The translations under genes and the position numbers were made by a program. 64,000 nt of DNA, taken from Phaeotremella fagi. Lineage: Eukaryota > Basidiomycota > Tremellomycetes > Tremellales > Phaeotremellaceae. Below, piece after piece: positions 26,183-37,048 of this stretch. Where the stretch lies: assembly GCA_001599715.1 (NCBI GenBank), contig BCHU01000001.1, positions 372,001-436,000 of the forward strand. Reading direction: 5' to 3'. The notes below the pieces were generated by a model. It was not told the DNA's origin and searched no databases. It worked only from the letters and a program-made list of their open reading frames with translations. Within the stretch, counting starts at the first letter, position 1. The number at the start of each line of letters is the position of its first letter.

Positions 26183-26666
26183 ATGGGAGAAGAAGAATAT
26201 ACAAGTAAGTAACACTGTCATCGTCTCTCTTTCTAACGCAACCAAAGCCAGAAGTGAGATCCAATTACTCAAGAGAAAGGAGAAACAGATAAATAAATGG
26301 TTATCAGAGCTGTCGAGTGGTGATGGGTCAACCTGGTCAGATCCAAACGAACCACTAGAAGATGACGAGATCAGACCTGTTCGTACGCGTACGCGAACCA
26401 AGTCCTCCAAGGGGAGTGACAAAAAGTCTTCAACGGCTTGGTCAAAACGTAACAATCAACGTATTTTAGGTTATAGATCTCATTCACCTCCTCATGTTCG
26501 GCCGTCCAAATGCAATTCTGTGGAGTTGGAGGAGTTGAGTAAAAGTCAGAGTAGGAGAATTGATACGATGGGGAATTTGAGAGGTTTGGATCGGGATATT
26601 GCGACGGAGGAGGATGATGATTCGGGTTGTTGGTGTTTTGGTAAAGGAAGGAGTGAGCTGGTATGA
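26183..26666 (+). CDS. Charged orphan protein with C-terminal Cys-Trp-Cys motif, third of the trio
   Basis: Exons are 26183-26204 and 26247-26666, giving about 147 aa. The first exon encodes only MGEEEYT and again breaks at phase 1. The next part is a basic helix (RSEIQLLKRKEKQINKWL), then an acidic stretch, then Arg/Thr and Lys/Ser repeats (RTRTRTKSSKGSDKKSS), and the end is DDDSGCWCFGKGRSELV. The CWCFG end parallels CCFGICCCCG in orphan gene 2. Not every residue pattern is shared, so paralogy is suggested but not proved. Family unknown. Confidence 0.65.
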
Positions 26667-26826
26667 GCATCACACTGCTACATCACACCATACATGATAT
26701 GTGAATTAAAATCATTCTTTGAAATATACTTGCACGGATCTATCAATACATATCTTTACTACAGGCTACAAGAGTCTATCCTGGTACAATCTAGTACTGT
26801 TTCTCACCACTAATCTATCGGACCAA

Positions 26827-29800
26827 TTATTCGCCGCTGGTCTGATTAAACTTCTTCCAATCAATCTTTCGTCTATCTTTTCTTTCCTTTTTCCTCTCAC
26901 CCAAAAACAGAAGCGGTACCAAACTAGGTCGACCATGAGCACACATGAACGGTGATTGAGTCTCTGACAATCGATTGACCAATCTCGTACACTGATCTTG
27001 ATTCAATCGATCTTCAAACATGATAGCGCCTATAGTAGATTTAGTGTCATTCTTGTCGGTTCCAAAAACTCGTACAAAAAACTAACCCCGACAAGCTTTT
27101 GAGTTTGCAAGTTCCATCATCTCTTTTGGTATCCATCTAAGAGCTCTTCCCCAATCGTGGTTTAATCTTCCGGTGATATTTTGGTTCATATTTTCAAGCA
27201 TTGCCTGAATTTCTCCTAAACCATCACCTAACTGCGGGAGGTAGAGTCTGAGTAATCTTGTCATTTCAACCGCGTCCTTTCTGCCCAGTCGTGAAAGAAA
27301 GACAGTAGGAACGTCCAAAACCTTCAATTGGGTGTAATCAATTTCGGTATTGACAGTTGATATGGGTTGGATATCAGGTGAAGAATCTTCATCGTCGAAC
27401 GAAACCAATCGTATTCCCCATCGTCGAAGTATATCTTGAACACCCGGTTGAATCAACATTTCCATCTCGTTTCGAGAAAGAATAACTACAGGTAAAATCC
27501 CCTCCAACTGTGTCATTTCAATTTCACCCTTGATAAACCCTTCACAGAGTTCACGAAGTATTGATTCGACGGATACACGTTCGTCAGCGGCATGTTGGTC
27601 GATGAGAACGAGTGATGAATCTGAAACACAAGCTACAAATTTCTTGTCCACTTGGCCAAGAGTCCTGGCGGATTTGAGAGACGATTTATCGAAAGTCATC
27701 TCTGTCGCTTTACCTAGATTGGAGTGAGTGAGATGCGTTGATTGTCGTAGACTCTGCGGGTGTTTAGTCGCGATGGAGTCTTTGTCTGGAAGATCATCGT
27801 TTGCGGTACCAGCACGCCCCAAACTGAAAACACCTGTTTCAACATCCTGTTTCGTTTCTCAGCTAACGCTCTTAAACAAAAGAACGTACGTACCGCCAGC
27901 AAATCCTGTATCCAGGGAGATTTCTTCCCCCTCTCACCAAATCTACCAGATCTAGAACTCCCAGGGGTCGAGGTACCAGAATTCTGTCCGGGAGTCAAAG
28001 CAGATTTCCTTTTCCCCAGTATCGGGATGGTAGCTGGAGTGGAGAGATCTATGAGCGGTCGAATTATTGGTGTGTGGGAACGATTGGGGGTTTGTATCAC
28101 TGATGAAGGTGATGGGAAATTTGTTCGAGCTGCTAGACGTTGGAGAGGGGTCAATGGTCTAGCGACGTTTTGGCAGAAGCGATTGGATAGATCGGGATAT
28201 TGAATGTTTGGAATCATGGGGCTTTGTGATGTAGATATTGGCGATTCAGAGACATTTGAATGTCTGAGTGCTGATGCAGGTCTTTGAAGAGTGGGCGATG
28301 AGGGTATAGTACGTGCAGGATGTGATGAGGTGGAGAATCCGTTGGCGACGAGGAATTCTTGAACGACGGATAAAACCAAAGTTTTGACTGACTCGATATC
28401 CTATTGATTGATCAGCTGGAGCTGTTGTTTTTGAGAATTCCACTGACCCTATATCCAACCTGACGTTTACTAGGACCATATGTGGTATCCACGTCCTCAG
28501 GTGGAAGATTGATGTTGAGTACATATATCGGATAACGATCCAGTCGTCGGGGAGAACGTCGTATATCTGAAGACTATCAGAATAGGCTTGTACATTATAC
28601 CTACGATGAGATCCTTCATCCACTACACTTTCTTGAGTCTGATCGTAAGGTCAGAGATGTTGTCTTTCACTATCCTGTGAGACTCACCATGACCGAAAAC
28701 CGACTTTGGCTGAACATCCTGGCAATGCCTAAATGTAATTCACTCCGGTCCAAAGGATATCCGTTGACAACTGGAGCTTGTGTCAATTTTGCAAGTCTCC
28801 CAGTCCAAATTTACTTACATAGATGCTGATGAACCTAGTAGAAGGTTAGAGATCAAACCTGAGCTATTGCTCACCTTCGTGACAGAACCCTCTAGACTGA
28901 TAAATCCATCGATGGTCTGATGACCGTCAACGAAATGGATAGTCTTCACATGCTAATACCAATCAGCATCCCATAAACAATTCCGTTACATACTTCAACA
29001 CCAGCATTCCCATGCATTTGTCGAAAAGAATCAAGAGAAGAAGAAGTCTGAATGACTCAGTACCCTACTCCCCTACCATCAATGACCTACTGGATTCAAC
29101 GACAACAGCTTTTTCAAAGTCTTAGCTTCAGAAGGACCACCTTGTTTCTCCTCCCATAAATTCCATCTGACAGATGGTCGAACCAACGTCAAACCCTCTA
29201 TAATCTTCTTGCAATTCGATAAGATCGTCGAAGCTGAGACAGCTGCTAGTGAAGCTTGACGAACAGGTATCTAGATGTACAGTCAGCTTACACCATTCTA
29301 CAAAAGAGCAGGAGGCAACTAACGTTGTGGAAGAGATCTTTGACTGTTATGGTCGTACCATGGGTCGTACGAAGTGATCTATTTGAGACACCTTGATAAA
29401 TGGTTCTCGAGTTCTTTCGTTTATAATCGTCAGCATCATCGACAGAAACAACCATTCCCCAACTCACCTTCATAATCTTAGTATGAGTCACTCGATCTCG
29501 AGCTGTTTTCGTTACGATCTCCAGCAAGCCCAAAGCAGCTATCGAAGCGAGAGCTAACCCCAACCAAATCTTCAGTACAATGAAAACAGATCACCCCAAA
29601 AAAACCCNCCTTCACCTCTATACCCGCCCCAACCCCACTAAACCCAGAATCCTTACTACTCACATATCTCTTCCCTAAAACATCCAAATCCCCCACCGGA
29701 ATCCCAATTCCATCATCTTCAACTCTGATCACCTCGTTCCCCGGTCCTGGGATCGATAGATCAATGTAAACTGAGATTGTGGTTGATGAGGCGTCCAGGG

Positions 29801-29912
29801 AGTTTTGGATTAATTCGGTGATTAGTGAAGGGAGAGTTGGGAGGAGGGTTGTCGATCTGATCTTCTGTTTTAGGTCTGGGGAGAGCGGTTTGATCTTTTT
29901 GGGTGTGGACAT
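26827..29912 (-). CDS. MLH3: DNA mismatch repair / meiotic endonuclease MutL homologue MLH3
   Basis: Starts at 29912 (MSTPKKIKPLSPDLKQKIRS). The GHKL ATPase has ELIQNSLDA, VEDDGIGIP and LALASIAALG. The C-terminal endonuclease domain carries LVLIDQHAADERVSVE, an intact DQHA(X)2E(X)4E metal-binding motif, plus ACRGAIMFEDRL and PFMCAHGRPSLVP, features of MLH3 and other nuclease-type MutL proteins. It ends at 26827. MLH3 works with MLH1 in mismatch repair and in resolving meiotic crossovers. Many short introns lie between 27.8 and 29.5 kb. One undetermined base (29608) lies inside the first intron and does not affect coding. MLH3 is favoured over PMS1 by the DQHAADE context and C-terminal arrangement, but a phylogeny was not run. 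Confidence 0.85.
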
Positions 29913-30505
29913 TTGGGGGTTTAGTGAGAGATTGGGACTGTGGGATTCATTTTTGGGCGATTCTTTTGATGGTTTAGGTAGAGACTATGGATGGTATCGA
30001 GATATCTATGTGCAATTGTGATATTCAGAGTTTTATTCAAACTGTACAAGTACTTTGCAAATTGTTTATGTTGTTAATTCGACCTCCAACGGAAACTGAC
30101 TTTCATCGCACATCGCAACTGCAACCCAAATGGAACAGATGAATGCACCAAAGTACCAGAGAGTACTAACAAATCTATGAGAAATCAAAAGGTATAGTAA
30201 TGGTATAATAAACTCATGATATCACTTGAACCCTTCACACAGCCCAAAGCACCAACTCTCACCCCACACACAATATTCAAAATTAACACACGTCCACCAA
30301 ATTTCTTTTCTCTCCCACTCCCCCCCCCTCTCTCTTCCAGTCACAAGTTGAGTTTGACAATTTCCTCTCTCCATCACGGCGAGCCCCCGCTCCAAAGCCG
30401 ATTTATTATATTTCTCCCCACGACACACCACCTTCTCACAATCACGCCATGACCCTCCTCACACGACCAACCTCCCACCTGCTCCCCTTCAATCCCCCAA
30501 ACAAC
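29913..30505. other. 593-bp intergenic region upstream of MLH3 and downstream of OPI3
   Basis: No gene. AT-rich near the MLH3 start and C/T-rich around 30300-30440. Open frames on the plus strand here and into OPI3 are judged chance. Confidence 0.5.
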
Positions 30506-31818
30506 CTATTCCTCATCATCACCACTACCCAATCCTCTAGCTTTACTTCTACTCCTAGTCATTCTCATTGGACTCTCAGCACCTTCTCTGGCAGAAGCCA
30601 AAGCAGCCGTACGTTGAGGACGAGGAGTGACACTTGGTAAACCGTTAGCAGCTGGTGGTTCTGCTGCTGCAGCGGCGTAAGAGGTAGCAGTGGATTTACC
30701 ACCTGATGATACTCTTGCTGATTTTCTGGAAGGTGTAGCGGGTGTTGGTGCAGCTTTAGCTTTAGCTGGTGAAGCGGCGACTGGAGCTGGTTTTGGTACT
30801 TGGGATGAATAGATTTTGTCGGTGAATGGTCCTTCGAATCGGAGGGCGATAACGTAGACTATCCAAACTAGTGCTGAGATAGCAAGTCCAGCTGGCGATT
30901 CGAACCTGAATCAGAGGTTAGGTGGGGATATCACTTGTGAGGGGATAGAACCTTACCAAAGGGCTGTACCGATGAATGCTAGTGTTGAACCAACGTACAT
31001 TGGGTCAGAGAGGATGTTGAACGGGAAGGCAGTGACTCTTTCTGACATGAGAATTCCAAAGTAATCACCGAGATAAGTACCTGTGCGTGTGTCAGATCTG
31101 TTAATTTTGTGATCACACCAGGGTAGGGATAAATTCACGTACCAGTGATTCCAAGAGCGTAGATTGAGGTTACAACGAGTACTTGTCCAACAAGGAAGAG
31201 AACTACAGCAGCGATCTTGACGTAAGGATGAGCGAGTTCAGCGAGTTGGGGTTGATCCTTGAGAGCAGCTTTATAACTACATTTCAGTCAGCGATGATTC
31301 ACTGAAGAAATAATGGAAGCCCCATCGTCCCCTCGACAACCACCTTGCCTCCTAAAAATCATACACAGACCACAAAGGGCGACGGAAATTCAAGACTCAC
31401 AGAGCATCACGGATAATACCAATGGTGAAAATGGTCAATGCCAAAAAGTAACAACCGTATTTGGGTGTACCCAATGATTTAGCGAGAGTCTTGTTACGAT
31501 ATTCTAAAAATTTACAAGTCAGTCAAGAAATCCGGGTTAAAGGAATTGAATCGAATCCAGTCGAAATTCCAATGTCGTCATTTCATCCAATCTAAATTTT
31601 CTCCTCCTGCTCGGATGACCAAAACTTAAAGATGACATACCATTTCTAGCAACGACATTCCAGAAGATAGGATTGAACAGAACCATGAAAACAGCCGCGT
31701 ACAATGATGCCTTTGAAAAGTCGATCACTTGATTCCCCTTCGCGTAATGTTTCCCAGCGACTGGTAACCAGGAAGGTAATTTGTCTGATTCGAGGAAAGC
31801 CGTGATGTGTTTTTCCAT
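30506..31818 (-). CDS. OPI3: Phospholipid N-methyltransferase (OPI3/PEMT type)
   Basis: Catalyses the later methylations of phosphatidylethanolamine to phosphatidylcholine in the ER membrane, using S-adenosylmethionine. It starts at 31818 ([20 protein letters not shown]). Membrane helices are visible at [54 protein letters not shown] and [15 protein letters not shown]. The PEMT motifs [15 protein letters not shown] and [18 protein letters not shown] are intact, with the [14 protein letters not shown] end. Beyond the canonical end there is an extra tail of about 90 residues, Ala/Pro/Ser/Lys/Arg-rich, ending GLGSGDDEE. Five or so introns. The enzyme is sure; the role of the tail is unknown. Confidence 0.92.
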
Positions 31819-32420
31819 CTTGGCCTTGGTGGTGGTGATGAAGTTGTTGGTGGTGTTTTGGAGTGTATTTGATTGGACGTAAGAAATGAAATTCTTTGAA
31901 GTCTTTGATAATTTTCGGATGGGGAATTGATTGTTTATGATTTGGGTGGATCAGTAGGTGGCTGGTTAAGATAATCGCGAGTGTGGCGTTATTCTGATCG
32001 ATACGATACAAGTATTTGTATTCTGGGTTGATACTTCGTAAATCAACTCATAGGATGCAAAGGTAGGCATGTATGCGAGTTGCAAATCAAGAAAGATAGT
32101 CTTCTTATAAACGTCAACCCCGCTCGAAAGAAGAGCACTAACAGCAAAACAGTGACGAAATGCAGGACCTCACACTATGATCTTCGAGAAACAATAACAA
32201 AGTTTCCATCACGCGTCACTCTTGCCTTCGATATCGCTCTGGCGTAGTGACCTGCATTGACACGTACAAACAAGTCACATATCACTTCGTGATGAAAAAC
32301 ATAAAATCGAACCTTGAAATCCTAATCTACAAGTACATTCTATAACTACATACTATCATACGACAGTGAAATTGTGTTCACTCCTTGATCAGAGTCATGA
32401 TGCCTCTTCATTCAAAGATC
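31819..32420. other. 602-bp intergenic region upstream of OPI3
   Basis: No gene seen. It contains the OPI3 promoter and the 3' flank of the Gly/Cys-rich gene. I did not find a clear inositol-type (CATGTGAAAT) element. Confidence 0.5.
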
Positions 32421-32819
32421 CTAACATCCCCCTCCGCCACCACATCCACCACCCCCACCTCCACTACTAACACCGGCCATAGCAGCAAGAGCCCCTCTAT
32501 GATTACGTCTTCTACGTCTAGCTCTCTTTTCATATTGAGGATCATAAGAACCATATCGACCTGGGGGCGGACCATAGCCGTTACCGTATCTACCGTAAGG
32601 TGGATCATCGTAATATCCCCTCTAAACTGAGATTAGTATTGAATACAGCGTTGATTTGAGATTGAGAACTTACCGAACCACCACAACATCCACCTCCTCG
32701 AAGTCGGAGAAGACCAGTGGGCTGAGAAGACAGGTTATCTGTTTATGTTAGAGGTTTCAGTATTTGAACTCACTGTTTGGGTTGGAGATAGGACCAGAGG
32801 ATTTTCGGTTGAACCACAT
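32421..32819 (-). CDS. Small Gly/Cys-rich protein
   Basis: Three exons read MWFNRKSSGPISNPN, then NNLSSQPTGLLRLRGGGCCGGS, then RGYYDDPPYGRYGNGYGPPP and on to an Arg-rich block (KRARRRRRNHRG) and a tail of Gly runs with single Cys residues (SSGGGGGGCGGGGGC). The total is about 95-100 aa. The introns are short with good GT...AG signals, and the frame closes only after splicing. No signal peptide or helix. The Tyr/Gly/Pro part resembles disordered RNA- or membrane-associated low-complexity proteins. The CC and terminal Cys could be lipidated. Function unknown. Confidence 0.68.
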
Positions 32820-33307
32820 GATTGTTATAACGAATCTTCGTAATATTGTATTGAATGATTTGGTCGTATGAGCAGTGTATAGTTGAACATTTCGTTGAAG
32901 CCATCTACTTATATCCACTTAGGTGGCGATGATCTACTCGGTGACCGTTGCAAGTAGATTATCGAGTGGCGGTGCAGACTAGTGAACGGAGGTACTAATG
33001 TTATTTATGGAGTGACGTCAATAGTACTCTACAAATTGAAAGATGATGAGAATGACGGAGTAGATACTGATGCATGGCTAGTCAACAATTATAAATGTAC
33101 AGTTACATGCATAGCATTCAAGTACCGTATACCACATCATTCATTGCCTTAAACCGCCCTCTGTACGAGAACTAGTATTTGCGTATGTGCCACATTCAAC
33201 AAGTGAGTGGAGGTGGTCCATCAATTTCGTTCTATCCCTACGATCTTCTTTGACTTACAACCATTCTTATCTTTCCTCCATCATTTGAATAGTCCCTCAG
33301 CATCATC
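32820..33307. promoter_or_regulatory. 488-bp divergent upstream region with an inverted repeat
   Basis: Lies between the starts of the Gly/Cys-rich gene and the large orphan gene. An inverted repeat with 12-bp arms and one mismatch (CGATGATCTACT 32927-32938, AGTAGATTATCG 32953-32964) encloses a 14-nt loop whose first nine bases are CGGTGACCG, a CGG-N3-CCG arrangement of the type read by zinc-cluster factors. Nothing else recognisable. Confidence 0.4.
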
Positions 33308-36300
33308 ATGAACTGGAGTAAAACTCTATCAAACTTAGAGCCTCGTTTCGAAGATCTTTATCCAAAGGGATACGTTGAACAGCCTATCTATGTTACCACA
33401 GTAAGTAGTCTGTGCGTTCTCCCATTCAAAAACCACAAACTAACAACTTCCCTCTAAAAGATACTCAAAAAGTATCTCAAGACCCTCCCCCAACCAGAAT
33501 ACGATGATTCCAAAGCTTTATCGATGATGATTGAAGTATTCGCATTTCAAGCGAAACGACTTCAAGATGGACCGATAATCAATACCCAAAGGATCATACC
33601 CGAAATCAGAAAACTTGAGAGTCTTAGGAAGGAGAGTCAGGAAGAGATTTGGAGAAAGACAGTGAAGAGATTGAGTACAGGTTTAGAAGGTAAGTCTCAG
33701 CTGATGAAGGTATACCGTAGATAATGATGGTTTCCCTAGTCCATCCTTATCCTGAGTATTTCTGGCCAATGGATGATCTGGTATCGAGAAATTCTCTCAA
33801 TCGTTTATCTGAACATCTAGATGGTCATACCAAGAGATCAATCGACCCTTATCCTGTGATGATAGATATCAACCCTGTACGACCATATCAAATCGATACC
33901 GATGAAGTTTTGTGAGTTCGTCAAAACTGCAAAGCTGAATCCAACAGGGGTCTGAAAATCAACGTTGATTCAGAAGAGCAAGAAAGATTGAAAATGATGT
34001 ACGACAAGCAGTTCAGACGTGAGAAAATAGATGTTCAGGAATTATTCACAGAGTGGAAGAATGAGGAAAAGAATCTGATGGATGTTAGTATTTGACATCT
34101 TAGTTGAACATGCTGATCCATTGATTCAGATATTTCACGAAACCATTGAACCACCTCTTATAGCTCGACAATCCTATCTGTCGATTCCTCATGTCCCCTC
34201 CCAAAAATCCTTTAACAATATTGATCCATTCAATGCAAAAATAAACCCCAAGCTAGCAGCGGTAGAGATTCAAGACATCCTTGTCGATTTTAATATCCTT
34301 CCCTTTCTCAGCAAGGGTCAACCTGCATTGAAAAGTAAAGGCGATTTTAGATATGACGTTGAGTGGATTGACAAAGACAATGGTAAGTTCGGTGAGGGGA
34401 TATTTGGGTTATTGACGTAGGGATCAGATAGCAACTCGTATCCAGCCGGTGATCAATCTACTTCTGTAGACTCTTCAAACAATTGTGTCGGGTATCGAAG
34501 CGCATTTTGGGAACTAGAAATTCAGAATCAAGACAGTATGTTGATATTAGACACAATATGCTCTGTGTTCTTCGGCTGACCTCTGTCAGATGAACCGCTC
34601 AAACCTCTCAGCGAGATCAAGAAACAATGTAGTCAAGAACTACTGCTTACCATCCCTTGCTTGGTTGACGAACCAGAAGAAAATCAAACGCCATCGCATA
34701 CCATTGATTTGGAGACATTCTCACCTCAGCCTCGAGATTCTCTCGTCAGCCATCAGTCTCCAGTGACGAAACTGAATGAAATGGATATGGATATTGGTGG
34801 AACTAATATTCTCTCTCAAACCGAAAATCTACCAACCGAAAGTGAAATTACCATGGGTAGTGCTTTTTCTTCTACAACATCATCTGATGTCAATACCGGT
34901 CAGTCCATGTCTGAACCAATCAAAAAGAACGTCAGTACCCAACAAAAGAAACGAAAAGCCCTAGCCCCTTTGGATATACCAGGAGTCACCGTTATCGAAT
35001 CAACCAACTCAATTCCAATCAAAAGAGCCAGGATTGAATCACCTTCAAAGACTAAAGGTCGGAATCCTGAGATAAATATTAGACCTGATGTTGCTGCTGG
35101 TAAAACGGTCAAAAGTTCTGCACCAGGTGGGTTCAGTATGACAAAAAGTCAATAGATGTACTTGCTGATTATTCAACAAGGTGAAAATCCGAAGGGTATC
35201 TCGAAGAAAAAGGCAAGCAAAACGAGAGATGTCAATACGGAAGTTCAGAAGGCTGCAGGAAATGAAATCGAGACAACCTCGTGAGTGCTAACGAGTGAAG
35301 GTATGCGATGACTAAGAGTGACTGAATAGATTTGGCACTCGTCACATTGCTTTGTCTTCCAATTCAGAAGTTTCCCTCGGTTTCAAGGCCTGTCGGGAGA
35401 AAGAAGATGATGACATTTTCAACAAATCATCAATCCAGCGTTCTCGCCTGATCAAAGAATCCAATAGTAACCCATCTGAACCGGCATTGAAACTGTCAAG
35501 ACCCACCTGGTTAACGATCAACGAGGTAGAGAAAACCAACTCATCAAAATCCAAGCCTAAACTCAATTCTTCAGATCAAAATTCTGTCAAGAACTCGTTT
35601 ATCCCCAAGAACAAAATCGGTGTTGAGGTCAAATTGAACGTCATCGACGATGACAGTTCGAAACGCGATCTCCAATCGATGCCGACTTCGGTTATGATCG
35701 ACAATGTTGTATCAGGTAAACCCAAAACCCAACAACCAAAAATCAATTCCCCAATTCAAGATAATGTCGATTTTTCTTCTTTGCTCAAGAATCAAGACAG
35801 TAACGGCGCTAAAATTAAACTCATCGATATTTATACTTTTAAACGAAAGTCGATAGGGAAACCGACTTGGTTAACAATCAACGATGTTGAAGCAGCCAAT
35901 TTCCAAAATACCAAATCGCCACTTCGATCTGGGGATCAGAATCTCAATTCGATTCCACCCAAACGAGAACGAGCAGAAAACCCCGCTGGTCTTACGAATT
36001 CCGAAACTGGACTAGACGAAATAGAATCTGACGAGTATGAAATTTTTTTGTTTGAACAAAACCTCGAGGTCAAGAATCAGAAAGAGAAAGAGAGAAAGAG
36101 GGTCAAATTGTCGAACGACACTGCAACTTCTTCAATACCAAATCCAATTCAGAAACGTCCCCGATTGAGATTGATCAGCGACAGTTCGTCAATTGGTGAT
36201 ATGATAGATACTCCAACAAGTTCCGTCGCCAGTCCAGGGGTAGTTCAAGACGCTTATATCGACCAATCTTTCTATAATCGTCAAGACCTTATCGCTTCAT

Positions 36301-36821
36301 CAATCCCGAAAGAAGATTTGAAAGTCCTTGGGAACCCCAATAACATCGATCCTGAGCTTCTTCAAGCTCTTGCTAATTCTATCCATGGTGGTTTGACGAT
36401 TTCAACTTCACCTTCAGTTGATTTGTACGGAACAGATATGGTCATCAAGAAAGACACAGCTATCATCTTCAAAAGTCAAAAAGACCTATATCAAGCATAT
36501 TTAGACGATCAAATTATTATCGTAAACCAAGACCTAATAGATCAAGAGAATCATTTCCTAGAATCTATTAAACAAGCTTCCAAACATTTCAGAATCATAT
36601 TCATGGTTATAATCATCAATTTACCTGGGGCAGATGAGGATGAGAATTCAGCTTTCACCCTAACTGAATCTTTACAATGGTTGAACGGGTGTTTGAAGGT
36701 TATGAATCATGAGATGAGATCACAGAAGTTTGGTCAGGTTAGAATCGTTTGTTCTCATGGTTATGAAGAGACGGCTAGAGTTTCGAGAGCTTTGTGTTAT
36801 CATGATGAGTTGGGGGTTTAG
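33308..36821 (+). CDS. Large protein, possibly a SHOC1/ZIP2-like XPF-type meiotic factor
   Basis: Proposed exons: 33308-33400, 33461-33689, 33740-33911, 33948-34083, 34130-34382, 34428-34535, then about 34591 onward with introns near 35130-35180 and 35281-35330, ending 36821; about 1000 aa. The N-terminal third is helical and well conserved in look (MNWSKTLSNLEPRFEDLYPK; WPMDDLVSRNSLNRL). The middle is disordered and Ser/Lys-rich, with the motif PTWLTIN(E/D)VE occurring twice. The C-terminal about 200 residues have alternating strands and helices (MVIKKDTAIIFKSQKDLYQA; RIIFMVIIINLPG; IVCSHGYEETARVSRALC), which resemble the inactive XPF-nuclease-like fold of SHOC1/Zip2. That link is an impression of fold, not a detected homology. 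The gene structure is well supported; the function is not. Confidence 0.7.
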
Positions 36822-37048
36822 ATGTTTGTATGTTGTAGCGAATCAATTTCAACTCCGTATTTCGTTGTTACAGTATGTATCCCTTTCAAAAATTGAGTTG
36901 ACCACCGATATCTGAAAAAACTTAATATACATTATTGAGATTTCTAATGATTACTGTACAACATCCTCACCAAGATGATTTAGAACATCACAACACTGGT
37001 TACAATTATCACCTATCGTCGAGCTACCCCACCAGTTTCTCATACACA

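Noticed and set aside
30216..30640. Pro/Ser/Thr-rich plus-strand frames beside OPI3
   Set aside because: Composition follows C/T-rich non-coding DNA and the antisense of the OPI3 tail.
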